DNA from: RHKX01 sp963823565
Lineage (GTDB): Bacteria > Actinomycetota > Thermoleophilia > Solirubrobacterales > 70-9
DNA length: 64,000 nt
Assembly (NCBI GenBank): GCA_963823565.1
Contig: CAWGLR010000001.1
Coordinates: 496,001-560,000 of the forward strand
Direction: 5' to 3'
Position numbers and translations under genes: made by a program. The notes under the pieces are model-generated. The model did no database searches and was not told where the DNA came from. It saw nothing but the letters and a program-made list of their open reading frames with translations. Every line of letters begins with the position of its first letter. Positions within the stretch are counted from its first letter, which is position 1. Below, in pieces: positions 45,117 through 52,534 of this stretch.

Positions 45117-45908
45117 CTAGCCTGTCCGCACGCCGTCGCAGTCCTTGCCGAGGCCGACCGGCACGATCGTCTCGCCGCCATCGACCTCGAGCCGGAGAGC
45201 AAGGCAGTGAGATCGCTCGTAGTGGAATCCCCCGGGGAACACGAACCAGCTGTACTCGGCGCAGGGCCCCGAGCCCTGCGGGCTGACCGTGACGCTCTTG
45301 GACGGGGGATCGGCGTGGCCGAACTGCCAGTTGGCGGTCACGTCCGCGGCGGAGGATGGAACGGTGAGGGTCACCGGTGCCGTCGATTGCACCTGGAGGC
45401 CGATCTTCGCGAAGCGCCCGTCGCCATGTGGCGTTGAGGGAAGCTCGCTTCCGAGCGGCATCTCCGGCGTCCCATAGCCGACGAGGACGACCCGGCTCAG
45501 CAGGACGGCGCCCGGCTCGGGCCCGAGCGTTGTGGCGATGCAATCGGCCAAGGGGTCCGGCTGGCTCTCCACCGGGCTGGACTCGGCGGGGTAGATCACG
45601 AACCACGCGATCCAGAGGGCGGTCGCCGCGCCCGAGACCTTCAGATAGCGCGTCGCGTCGCGCCAGTCATCCGGGGAGAAGCGGAAGGCGGCCCTCAAGG
45701 AGAAGACGCCGACGGCGAGCATGCCCGCGACAGCGACGGCCGCCAACGGCAATGAGCCGATCGCCTCGATCTTGGTCGACGTGCTGGCGGTGCACTCCAG
45801 CCGCTCGACGTCGCAGGGGGCGAAGACTCCTGACCCGAAGCCGAGTAGTGCGAGCAGGCCCATGAAGGCGGATGCCAGCAGCGCTGCGACGCCGGCGAAC
45901 AGCGCCAT
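45117..45908 (-). CDS. membrane protein, unknown function
   Basis: 263 residues from ATG 45908 with GGGGGAAG 6 nt upstream; longer starts run into the palindrome at 45986. Three TM helices (about 3-25, 52-74, 92-110) and an extracytoplasmic C-domain with Cys pairs (ADCIATTLG, GPCAEYSWF, HCLALRL, KDCDG). Contains AVLLSRVVLVGYG and beta segments. No family recognised. Confidence 0.65.
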   Translation of the reverse strand: MALFAGVAALLASAFMGLLALLGFGSGVFAPCDVERLECTASTSTKIEAIGSLPLAAVAVAGMLAVGVFSLRAAFRFSPDDWRDATRYLKVSGAATALWIAWFVIYPAESSPVESQPDPLADCIATTLGPEPGAVLLSRVVLVGYGTPEMPLGSELPSTPHGDGRFAKIGLQVQSTAPVTLTVPSSAADVTANWQFGHADPPSKSVTVSPQGSGPCAEYSWFVFPGGFHYERSHCLALRLEVDGGETIVPVGLGKDCDGVRTG

Positions 45909-45985
45909 GCGTTGCTTCCCCCCGGTGAAGTGCTCCTCCCCCACGCGCTGAGTATCCAGCCTCGGCGTCGGGACGGCGCCAGCTC

Positions 45986-46034
45986 GTGAGCGCACACTTT
46001 GTGGCCCGGTAGTCGGGCCAAAGTGCGATCTCAC
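45986..46034 (-). repeat. palindromic repeat family 2, copy A
   Basis: 49-bp near-palindrome; on the minus strand GTGAGATCGCACTTTGGCCC ... CCACAAAGTGTGCGCTCAC, with a perfect TGGCCCG/CGGGCCA inner stem around ACTAC. It begins on the TGA of the upstream kinase gene, so it could terminate that transcript or protect its 3' end. Outer arms recur at 40705-40752. Confidence 0.65.
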
Positions 46035-46543
46035 GGACCGCGCCGCCCCCGCAACGCCGCCTCCAGCTCCTCCGCCACCTCGGCCGGCTGCCTTCCCTCG
46101 GTGCCGACGACCAGGTCGACGCCGCCCAGGCCCTTCATCTCCTCCGCCAGCCGGCGGGATGCGTTGAGCAGGTCGGGCAGGCCGCCCCAGCCCGGCGGCT
46201 CGCGGGCGAGGATGCGCTCGCGGAGGGTCTCGGGCTCCGCCTCCAGTCGGACGACCAGCGTCCCCTCGGCGCCGATCGCGCCGATCGCGGCCTCGCGATA
46301 GTCGTCGTCCTCGAGCGTCGCGGTGACGAGCAGGACCGGCGTGCCGAGCTCGCGATAGGAGCCGGCGAGCATCCGCAGATGGGCGATGGCGCGGTCGCGG
46401 TCGATCGGCGGATACGAGCGCTCCAGCGCGTCGACCTCGATCATCGCGGCGTCCAGCCCGGCGTCGCCGAGGGAGTCGTGGAGCGCGGAGGCGACCTCGC
46501 TCTTGCCGGCTCCGGGTGGGCCGGTCAGGAGCAGGGCGAACAT
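46031..46543 (-). CDS. P-loop kinase-like ATPase
   Basis: 170 residues. Walker A LTGPPGAGKSEV at residues 6-17, MIEVDALERSYPPIDRDR, and an adenylate/gluconate-kinase-like lid with LRERILARE. Pattern of a small AAA_33/adenylyl-sulfate-kinase-like nucleotide or small-molecule kinase; substrate unknown. Seven bp downstream of recR on the same strand, so probably part of the dnaX-ybaB-recR transcript. Confidence 0.8.
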   Translation of the reverse strand: MFALLLTGPPGAGKSEVASALHDSLGDAGLDAAMIEVDALERSYPPIDRDRAIAHLRMLAGSYRELGTPVLLVTATLEDDDYREAAIGAIGAEGTLVVRLEAEPETLRERILAREPPGWGGLPDLLNASRRLAEEMKGLGGVDLVVGTEGRQPAEVAEELEAALRGRRGP

Positions 46544-46550
46544 CGGCCGG

Positions 46551-47141
46551 CTAGAGGGCTCGGCGGCCGATCAGCGCGCGACCGAGCGTCACCTCGTCGG
46601 CGTGCTCGAGGTCGGCGCCGACGGGGAGGCCGCTGGCGAGGCGGGAGAGCTTGACTCGGTCGCGGAGGCGGTCGGCGATGTGGTGCGCGGTCGCCTCGCC
46701 CGTGGTCGTCGGGTTGGTCGCGAGGACGATCTCCTCGATGTCGTCGCCCTCCACGCGAGCGACCAGCTCCTCGATCTTCAGGTCCTCGGGATCGATGCCG
46801 TCGATCGGCGAGAGCGCGCCGCCGAGCACGTGGTAGAGGCCCCGGTACTCACCGGTGCGTTCGATCGGGATCACGTCCTGCGGCTCCTCGACGACGCAGA
46901 TCAGGTCGCGGCGGCGGCGCGGGTCGGCGCAGATCGCGCACTGCGGACCCTCGGCGAGGTTGAAGCAGGTCTCGCAGAGGCCGATCTGCTCCTTCACCTC
47001 GCGGATCGCGGCGGCGAGCGCGAACGCGTCGGCGTCGTCGGAGCGGAGGATGTGGAACGCCAGCCGCTGCGCGGTCCTGCGGCCGATGCCCGGCAGCTTG
47101 CCGAGCTCGGTGATCAGGCGATCGACTGGGGCGGGATGCAA
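46551..47141 (-). CDS. recR: recombination mediator RecR
   Basis: 196 residues, normal length. Helix-hairpin-helix LGKLPGIGRRTAQRLAFHI, Cys4 zinc motif CETCFNLAEGPQCAICAD, and Toprim region VVEEPQDVIPIERTGEYRGLYHVLGG with ATNPTTTGEATAHHIA. Works with RecF/RecO to load RecA on gapped DNA. Classic dnaX-ybaB-recR order. Confidence 0.97.
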   Translation of the reverse strand: MHPAPVDRLITELGKLPGIGRRTAQRLAFHILRSDDADAFALAAAIREVKEQIGLCETCFNLAEGPQCAICADPRRRRDLICVVEEPQDVIPIERTGEYRGLYHVLGGALSPIDGIDPEDLKIEELVARVEGDDIEEIVLATNPTTTGEATAHHIADRLRDRVKLSRLASGLPVGADLEHADEVTLGRALIGRRAL

Positions 47142-47157
47142 CTAGGCCGCTGCGCCC

Positions 47158-47502
47158 TTACATGCCGGGCAGGCCGAGGCCACCCATCCCGCCGGTGATG
47201 CCGCCCATCTTCGCCTCCGCCCGCTGCTGGGCGGCGCGGATCCCCTCGTTGACGGCGGCGAGCACCATGTCCTGGAGCATCTCGACGTCCTCGGGGTCGA
47301 CCGCGTCGGGATCGATCTCGATCGATTGGACGTTGAGGTCGCCGCTGACCTTGACCTTGACCATCCCGCCGCCGGCGCTGGCATCGACGACCTCGTCCTT
47401 GAGCTCCTCCTGCACCTTGGCCATGTCGGCCTGCATCTGCTGGGCCTGCTTGAGGATGGAACCCATGTCCATCCCGCCCGGTCCCGGTCGTCCTCGTGCC
47501 AC
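47158..47502 (-). CDS. YbaB/EbfC nucleoid-associated protein
   Basis: 114 residues. Core MGSILKQAQQMQADMAKVQ, VKVKVSGDLNVQSIEIDPD and LVLAAVNEG-like MVLAAVNEGIRAAQQ. Dimeric DNA-binding protein; the C-terminus is Gly/Met-rich. GTG start overlaps the dnaX stop (TAGTG); an ATG ten codons in (MDMGSIL) is an alternative start. Conserved neighbour of dnaX and recR. Confidence 0.93.
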   Translation of the reverse strand: MARGRPGPGGMDMGSILKQAQQMQADMAKVQEELKDEVVDASAGGGMVKVKVSGDLNVQSIEIDPDAVDPEDVEMLQDMVLAAVNEGIRAAQQRAEAKMGGITGGMGGLGLPGM

Positions 47503-49346
47503 TAGCTCGCGCCCTCCTTCAGGTCTGATTCCGGCATCCCCGGCGGGGAGCCCTCGGTTGCGGGATCGTCGCCGCCCACCACCTCCTCGGCGTCGAACTC
47601 GGCGACGATCCGGTCGACGATCGCCCCCTCGCTGACGTCCGGCTCCGCCGGCGCCTCGTCCTCGCCCGCCGCGCCCTCCGCGAGCGTGACGAACACCGGC
47701 CGCAGCGGCGCACCGAGCACCGAGCGAATCGCGTCGCCGAGCACGTCACGGCTGTCCTTCGCCTCCGCCTTGCGGCGGTTGAACGCGGCGCCGGTCGGAA
47801 AGCCGATCTCGAGCGCCCCCTGGGCGGGATCGACGGCCACCGGCCGCGCGGCGTCGAACGCCGCGGCGAGCAACCCTGCCCCGGCCTGCCGCATCTGCTC
47901 GATCACCGAGGGCCACATGCCGGCGACCCGGTCGAGGGTGAGGTCGGGGGATGAAGCAACGGGTGCGGGATCCGCAGGAGCAGCCGCGTCGGGAGCCGGA
48001 GCCGCTGCCTGAGGCGGCTCCTCCCGCCGTTCCTGCTCAGCGGTCTCGACCGCGCCATGGGCGACGGACGCGCCGGCGGGCGTGCTCTCGGGCCTCGGAG
48101 GCGTTGCCGGCGGTTCGGCGACCTGAGGCCGCAAAGCCGGCGCCGCTGCTTGCTGCTCGCTGCTCGCTGCTCGCTGCGCGCTCGGCTCTCCGCTACCCGC
48201 TACCCGCTGACCCTCCAGCCGCTCCAGCCTTTGCGCCATCGCCTGCCGCGTCGGGTCGATCTCGGGGCGGGCCGAGCGCAGGAGCGCAAGCTCGACGGTC
48301 ATCCGCGCCTCGTCGCCCTCGCGGATCGCCGCGACCGCGTCGGAGAGGTTGTCGATCGCCCGCATCAGCGCGACCTCGCCGAGGCGCTGGGCCTGGTCGG
48401 CGAGCCGCGGCTCGTGCTCGGGGACGACGAGGAAGTGGTCGGGGATCTCGCCGATCGTCGAGATCACGAGGAGCTGGCGCAGGTGGGCGACGAGGTCGGC
48501 GGCGAAGCGCGCCGGGTCGCGGCCGGAGCGGGCGAGGTCGGAGAGGACGGTGATCGCGGCGCGCCCGTCGGAGGCGGCGATCGCCTCGGCGGCGGCGAAC
48601 AGCAGCTCGGCGTCGGCGACGCCGAGCACGGCGAGGACGTCCTCGGTCGCGATCTCGTTCCCGGAGTAGGCGACGAGCTGGTCGAGCGTCCCGAGCGCGT
48701 CACGGAAGGAGCCGTTGGCGGCGCGGGCGATCGCGCCGAGGGCGCCGTCCTCGAGCGTGATCGACTCCGCCTCCGAAGCGCGGCGCAGGACGATCGCGAT
48801 CTCCTCCGGCGAGGGCCGGGCGAAGTCGAAGCGCTGGCAGCGGTCGACGATCGTCGGCATCACCTTGTGCGCCTCGGTCGTGGCGAGGACGAAGACGGTG
48901 TTCGGCGGCGGCTCCTCCAGGGTCTTCAGGAAGGCGTTCCAGGCCTCGCGGGTGAGCATGTGCGCCTCGTCGAGGATGTAGACCTTCCAGTGCCCGCCCG
49001 AGGGCGCGTAGGAGACGCGCTCGCGGAGCTCGCGGATGTCGTCGACGGATCGGTTGGAGGCGGCGTCCATCTCGATGACGTCCATCGAGCCGCCGGCGGC
49101 GATCGCGACGCACGACTCGCACTTCCCGCACGGGGTCACGGTCGGCCCGTCCACGCAGTTGAGCGACTTCGCGAGGATCTTCGCCATCGACGTCTTGCCG
49201 GTCCCGCGCGAGCCGACGAACAGGTAGGCGTGGTGGACGCGATCGCGCTCGATCGCGTTCGAGAGGGTGCGGACGACGTGCTCCTGGCCGACGACGTCGG
49301 CGAAGGACTGCGGTCGATGGCGCCTGTAGAGGGACTGCTCGGCCAC
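47502..49346 (-). CDS. dnaX: DNA polymerase III gamma/tau subunit
   Basis: 614 residues from a GTG giving VAEQSLYRRHRPQSFADVVG, the standard N-terminus. Walker A GSRGTGKTSMAKILA, zinc Cys CGKCESC, Walker B VYILDEAHML, SRC-like VDRCQRFDF. Clamp-loader ATPase of the replisome. The linker (about 385-500) is low-complexity Ala/Glu/Pro with a heptanucleotide tandem repeat and a peptide (RVAGSGEPSAQ) resembling one in the membrane protein at 38-40 kb. The C-terminal tau domain (about 500-590) would bind the polymerase. Confidence 0.96.
   Translation of the reverse strand: MAEQSLYRRHRPQSFADVVGQEHVVRTLSNAIERDRVHHAYLFVGSRGTGKTSMAKILAKSLNCVDGPTVTPCGKCESCVAIAAGGSMDVIEMDAASNRSVDDIRELRERVSYAPSGGHWKVYILDEAHMLTREAWNAFLKTLEEPPPNTVFVLATTEAHKVMPTIVDRCQRFDFARPSPEEIAIVLRRASEAESITLEDGALGAIARAANGSFRDALGTLDQLVAYSGNEIATEDVLAVLGVADAELLFAAAEAIAASDGRAAITVLSDLARSGRDPARFAADLVAHLRQLLVISTIGEIPDHFLVVPEHEPRLADQAQRLGEVALMRAIDNLSDAVAAIREGDEARMTVELALLRSARPEIDPTRQAMAQRLERLEGQRVAGSGEPSAQRAASSEQQAAAPALRPQVAEPPATPPRPESTPAGASVAHGAVETAEQERREEPPQAAAPAPDAAAPADPAPVASSPDLTLDRVAGMWPSVIEQMRQAGAGLLAAAFDAARPVAVDPAQGALEIGFPTGAAFNRRKAEAKDSRDVLGDAIRSVLGAPLRPVFVTLAEGAAGEDEAPAEPDVSEGAIVDRIVAEFDAEEVVGGDDPATEGSPPGMPESDLKEGAS
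48144..48178. repeat. heptanucleotide tandem repeat in dnaX
   Basis: Five tandem 7-mers of CGCTGCT (the second and fifth each with one mismatch) lie in the linker-coding part of dnaX. The unit is not a multiple of three, so slippage would shift frame and cut off the tau domain while leaving the gamma ATPase intact. Confidence 0.75.
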
Positions 49347-49428
49347 TGGGTCGGAGTCTAGAGGCGGCCCCCGCCCCGCCCCGGGCGCCGCCCCGGCCTC
49401 TCCGGACGATGCGGGAAACTGCCGCCCC

Positions 49429-49821
49429 ATGCCCTCGCCGATCGGCCTCGAGAAGGCGCCGCCCCGCGCCGTCCTCCGCTTCGGGCTCGCCCTCCGGCGG
49501 CTCCTCCACCGCGCCGGCGAAGCCCTCGTCCCGCCCGAGGTGCGCGCCTACGAGCTCTCGACCTCGTTCTTCGTCACCCGCGTCGCCGGAGCCCTCGTCG
49601 AGCTCGGAGTGATCGACGCGCTCGGCTCCGAGCGACGGTCGGCCGACCCGCTCGTCGCCGGCGTCGACATGCACATGCTCGCCGAGTGCGACGGCGGCCG
49701 GCAGCGCTCGGCGGCCGAGCTCCAGGCGCTCCTGCGCGAGGCCGGCCTGCGGCCCGGCGAGGTTCGCCGCGCCGGCCCCGTCGGGTTCGTCGAGGGGGCT
49801 GCGGCAGGCGCCGCGGCGTGA
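49429..49821 (+). pseudogene. O-methyltransferase with internal deletion
   Basis: 130 residues in one open frame. The first ~65 (VRAYELSTSFFVTRVAGALVELGVIDALG) are the dimerisation domain of SAM-dependent O-methyltransferases. The last ~55 (DMHMLAECDGGRQRSAAELQALLREAGL...GFVEGAA) are the end of the PF00891 domain. The whole SAM-binding Rossmann core (~150 residues with the GGG.G motif) is missing between them, so methyl transfer is not expected. The deletion is in frame. The stop overlaps the next gene (GTGA). Confidence 0.7.
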
Positions 49822-50204
49822 CCGGGCTCGCCGAGCACGACGGCTTCGCGCTCGACCTCGACGGCGTCGTCTGGCTCAGCAAGGAGCCGATCCCCGGCGC
49901 GCCGGAGGCGGTCGCGACGATCCGCGAGCGGGCATCGACCGTCTTCCTGACCAACGACCCGCGCAGCACGCGCGAGGAGGTCGCGGCCAACCTCGAGCGG
50001 ACCGCAGTGCCGACGTCGCTCGACGACATCGTCACCTCCGCCTCGGCGACCGCGGAGACCCTCGCCGCCGAGCGGCCCGGGATGGCGAGCGCTCTGGTGC
50101 TCACCGGGAGGGCTTCCGCGGCGGATCTCGACGCCGACCCGCCCGTTCGGCCCGACTTCGTATTCGACGATCTCGCTGCACTTGCCGCTGTTCTGAATGG
50201 CTAA
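49818..50204 (+). pseudogene. HAD-IIA (NagD-like) phosphatase with internal deletion
   Basis: 128 residues versus ~260 for the family. N-terminus GFALDLDGVVWLSKEPIPGAPEAV with the DxDG nucleophile loop and TVFLTNDPRSTREE (motif II) is intact. The sequence then jumps from TLAAERPG directly to MASALVLTGRASAADLD...PDFVFDDLAALAAVL, the extreme C-terminus. The cap domain, motif III Lys and motif IV Asp pair are absent, so it should be inactive. Overlaps the equally deleted methyltransferase gene by 4 bp. Confidence 0.7.
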
Positions 50205-50273
50205 AGACGCGGCCCTCGGTTAGACGCTATGGTCGTTTCAGACGGCACAAGTGGCCACGAGGAGGAAGCGCCT

Positions 50274-50468
50274 ATGCCATTCGCCGCATGCCCAACCTGC
50301 AGCCAGCAGAACTTCCTGAAGGCGGAGTCCGAGCGGACGCTCAAGTGCGTGCGCTGCGGTCAGGTCTTCTGGGTCAAGGCCGCGAAGCCGCCGGTCACGG
50401 CGCTCGCGGCCGCCGCCAAGGCTCGCTCGGCTCTGCGGAGCCGCCACGGGCCCGCCGCGACGGCCTGA
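50274..50468 (+). CDS. zinc-ribbon small protein
   Basis: 64 residues. CPTCSQQNFLKAESERTLKCVRCGQVFWV is a CxxC...CxxC zinc ribbon, followed by a basic Ala-rich tail. Start ATG at 50274 has GAGGAGGAAG 6-8 nt upstream; a longer in-frame start 45 bp earlier has none. Likely nucleic-acid or protein binding; function unknown. Confidence 0.75.
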   Translation: MPFAACPTCSQQNFLKAESERTLKCVRCGQVFWVKAAKPPVTALAAAAKARSALRSRHGPAATA

Positions 50469-50627
50469 TCCGGAGCCCGCGCCGCCGCGGGATGCGAGCA
50501 AGACAATCCGATCAGTCGCGCCGCGCCGGCTTGACGCGCGGGCCGATCCGCTGTACCGGCCGGCGCCGGCTGATGCGTCGCTGCCGGCCGGTGCTGGCTC
50601 GGCTTGTCTCGCCTCCTCGGTCGTCGC

Positions 50628-50825
50628 TCAGGACGACTTCTTGCCGCCCTTGCGCTGGCCCTCCTTCGAGCCGCCGCCGCTGCCGCCGCCGGAGCTCTTG
50701 CCGCCCTTCTTCGAGGCGTTCGGCGTGTTGGCGATCTTCGCGGCCCGCGACTTGCTCATGCCCTTCTTGCGCAGGCCCTCGTACTGCTTGTCGTCCTTGA
50801 CGCTGGATCCGTGGTCCTTGGCCAT
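50628..50825 (-). CDS. small basic protein of the DUF7218 type
   Basis: 65 residues: MAKDHGSSVKDDKQYEGLRKKGMSKSRAAKIANTP in pieces, then a Lys/Gly/Ser-rich tail. The KDDKQYEGLRKKGMSKSRAA core is typical of a small, widespread, uncharacterised family. ACAGAGGAGGGCTGCG precedes the ATG (strong RBS). The ORF does not extend past this start meaningfully. Confidence 0.75.
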   Translation of the reverse strand: MAKDHGSSVKDDKQYEGLRKKGMSKSRAAKIANTPNASKKGGKSSGGGSGGGSKEGQRKGGKKSS

Positions 50826-50939
50826 CGCAGCCCTCCTCTGTGAGTTACCACCGGAGGAATGCCCGGCACAACCCGGTTCATTCGCGCGAGGGGGCGGCTG
50901 GTGCGTCGAGCGTCGCCCGAACTGCCCTACCCTGACCGC

Positions 50940-52070
50940 ATGCGCCGCCTCCTCCTCCCCGCCCTGCTGGCAGCCTGCCTGCTGGCCTTGGTCGCGGCGC
51001 CCGCCGGCGCGAAGCCGGCGCGGCTCCAGGCTGCGCTGGACGAGATCACGGCGAACCCCGCGGGCCCGCCGGGCGCCTCCGTCCTCATCCATCGCGGCAA
51101 GCGCAAGACCTACCTCGAGAGCGGAGTCGCGAACCTCGGCAGCGGGGCAGCCCCACGGCCGGCGCTGCGGATGCGGATCGCGAGCATGGCGAAGGCGTTC
51201 AGCGGCGCGGTGGCGCTGCGGCTCGTCGACGACGGGAAGCTCCACCTCGACGACACGATCGAGGAGGTCCTGCCGGGGCTCTGGCCGCTCGCCGGGGACA
51301 TCACGCTGCGTCAGGTCCTCCAGCACACCGCCGACCTGCCCGACTACATCCGCGACCCGGAGTTCATCGCGGTGCTGCAGTCCGACCCAGCTCAATACCT
51401 GACCCCGGAGCAGCTGATCGAGTTCGTCTCCGACCGGCCGCCGAAGCCCGCCGGCGGCGGCGCCTACGAGTACTCCGACAGCGACAACATCATCGTCGGG
51501 CTGATGGCCGAGGCCGTGACGGGGCGCTCCTACGAGTCGCTGCTCCGCCGCCTCGTCTTCCGGCCCGCCGGGTTGAAGCACACCTCGCTGCCCGCCACGG
51601 TCGCGATGCCGCGGCCGTTCATGCACGGCTACACGATCGAGAACGGCGTGCCGGCCGACGACAGCGAGCTGATCAACCCGGCGCTCGCCTGGGCCTCCGG
51701 CGGCATCGTCTCGACGCCGCGCGACGTCGTCCGCTTCTTCGGTGCCTACCTCGGCGGGAAGCTCTTCGATCGCAAGCTCCAGAAGGAGCAGTTCGATTTC
51801 GTCGCCGGCTCCTCCTCGCCGCCCGGACCGGGCGCGAACGATGCCGGGCTCGGCGTCTTCCGCTACCGGACCCGCTGCGGCACGGTCTACGGCCACACCG
51901 GCTCGTTCCCCGGCTACCGGCTCTTCGCGGCCTCGACCCGGGACGGCGAGCGGACGATCTCCTTCTCGGTCAACTCCCAGATCGTCCCGCCCGACCAGGG
52001 CGACCAGGACGTGGCGAAGGCGATCCGGCGGGCGCAGACGCTCGCCGTCTGCCACCTGCTCGACGGCTGA
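50940..52070 (+). CDS. secreted serine hydrolase, class C beta-lactamase/DD-peptidase family
   Basis: 376 residues. Signal peptide about 1-24 (LLLPALLAACLLALVAAPAGA). Catalytic SxxK in IASMAKAFSG, Tyr of YEYSDSDN in the YxN position, and HTG in GHTGSFPGYRL. Family members are DD-peptidases, esterases or class C beta-lactamases; motif context fits a DD-peptidase/esterase better than a true AmpC. Start chosen at the ATG giving the signal peptide. Confidence 0.9.
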   Translation: MRRLLLPALLAACLLALVAAPAGAKPARLQAALDEITANPAGPPGASVLIHRGKRKTYLESGVANLGSGAAPRPALRMRIASMAKAFSGAVALRLVDDGKLHLDDTIEEVLPGLWPLAGDITLRQVLQHTADLPDYIRDPEFIAVLQSDPAQYLTPEQLIEFVSDRPPKPAGGGAYEYSDSDNIIVGLMAEAVTGRSYESLLRRLVFRPAGLKHTSLPATVAMPRPFMHGYTIENGVPADDSELINPALAWASGGIVSTPRDVVRFFGAYLGGKLFDRKLQKEQFDFVAGSSSPPGPGANDAGLGVFRYRTRCGTVYGHTGSFPGYRLFAASTRDGERTISFSVNSQIVPPDQGDQDVAKAIRRAQTLAVCHLLDG

Positions 52071-52192
52071 GCGAGGCAGCGGCCGGCCGTCCTGCGCTGA
52101 CTTGGGCGGTCAGATCAAGGAAGAGGCGGCCGCCGTGGCCTCCGGCCACAAGGCCGCCGATGACGCCGAGCTGGCCAGCCCAAATCGGCGCC

Positions 52193-52233
52193 GTCCTGCC
52201 CGCGATCAGCCGCAGGCCGAACGCGGGCAGGAC
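52193..52233. terminator. 12-bp perfect stem downstream of serine hydrolase
   Basis: GTCCTGCCCGCG (52193-52204) pairs perfectly with CGCGGGCAGGAC (52222-52233) over a 17-nt loop. It sits ~120 bp after the serine-hydrolase stop and ~70 bp beyond the 3' end of the oppositely oriented SRP RNA gene, so it could terminate either. No T-tract. Confidence 0.5.
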
Positions 52234-52299
52234 CGTGCGGCCCGCCTTTGAAGGCGAGCCCCCGGGCGTGCCCGCCGTGGCTGGCTCGGGTCAGGCTGA

Positions 52300-52405
52300 T
52301 CCGCGGCGCTTGCGGGCTGACGCTTAAGGCTGCTTCCTTCCGGACCTGACCTGGTTCGCGGGCTCACATCGCGCGGGACCTGGCCGTCAACGCTGCCCGC
52401 GGCGT
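52300..52405 (-). ncRNA. ffs: signal recognition particle RNA (4.5S/scRNA)
   Basis: On the minus strand the near-invariant helix 8 motif is present: CCAGGTCAGG then TCCGGAAGGAAGCAGCC, with the GGAA tetraloop. Flanking arms GCGGGC...TGACG and CGTCA GCCCGC pair, extending the hairpin to about 105 nt. Binds Ffh to target membrane proteins. Ends are estimated from pairing. Located downstream of the Ser/Thr kinase gene on the same strand, about 3 kb from dnaX. Confidence 0.92.
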
Positions 52406-52460
52406 ACTGGCCCCGAAGGCCGGATCCTCGGGCGGGCGTTCAGCCCCGCTAGAGCGGATT

Positions 52461-52489
52461 GCGGGTTCAGGGTGCCGCTAGAACCCCGC
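52461..52489 (-). terminator. hairpin after Ser/Thr kinase gene
   Basis: GCGGGTTC and GAACCCCGC pair with one bulge in the gap between the kinase stop and the SRP RNA gene. Probable terminator or processing stem; weak evidence, no T-tract. Confidence 0.35.
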
Positions 52490-52534
52490 TCAGCACGGTC
52501 CGCGGGGGATCGTACCGGTCCCGGGGCGTAGCGG

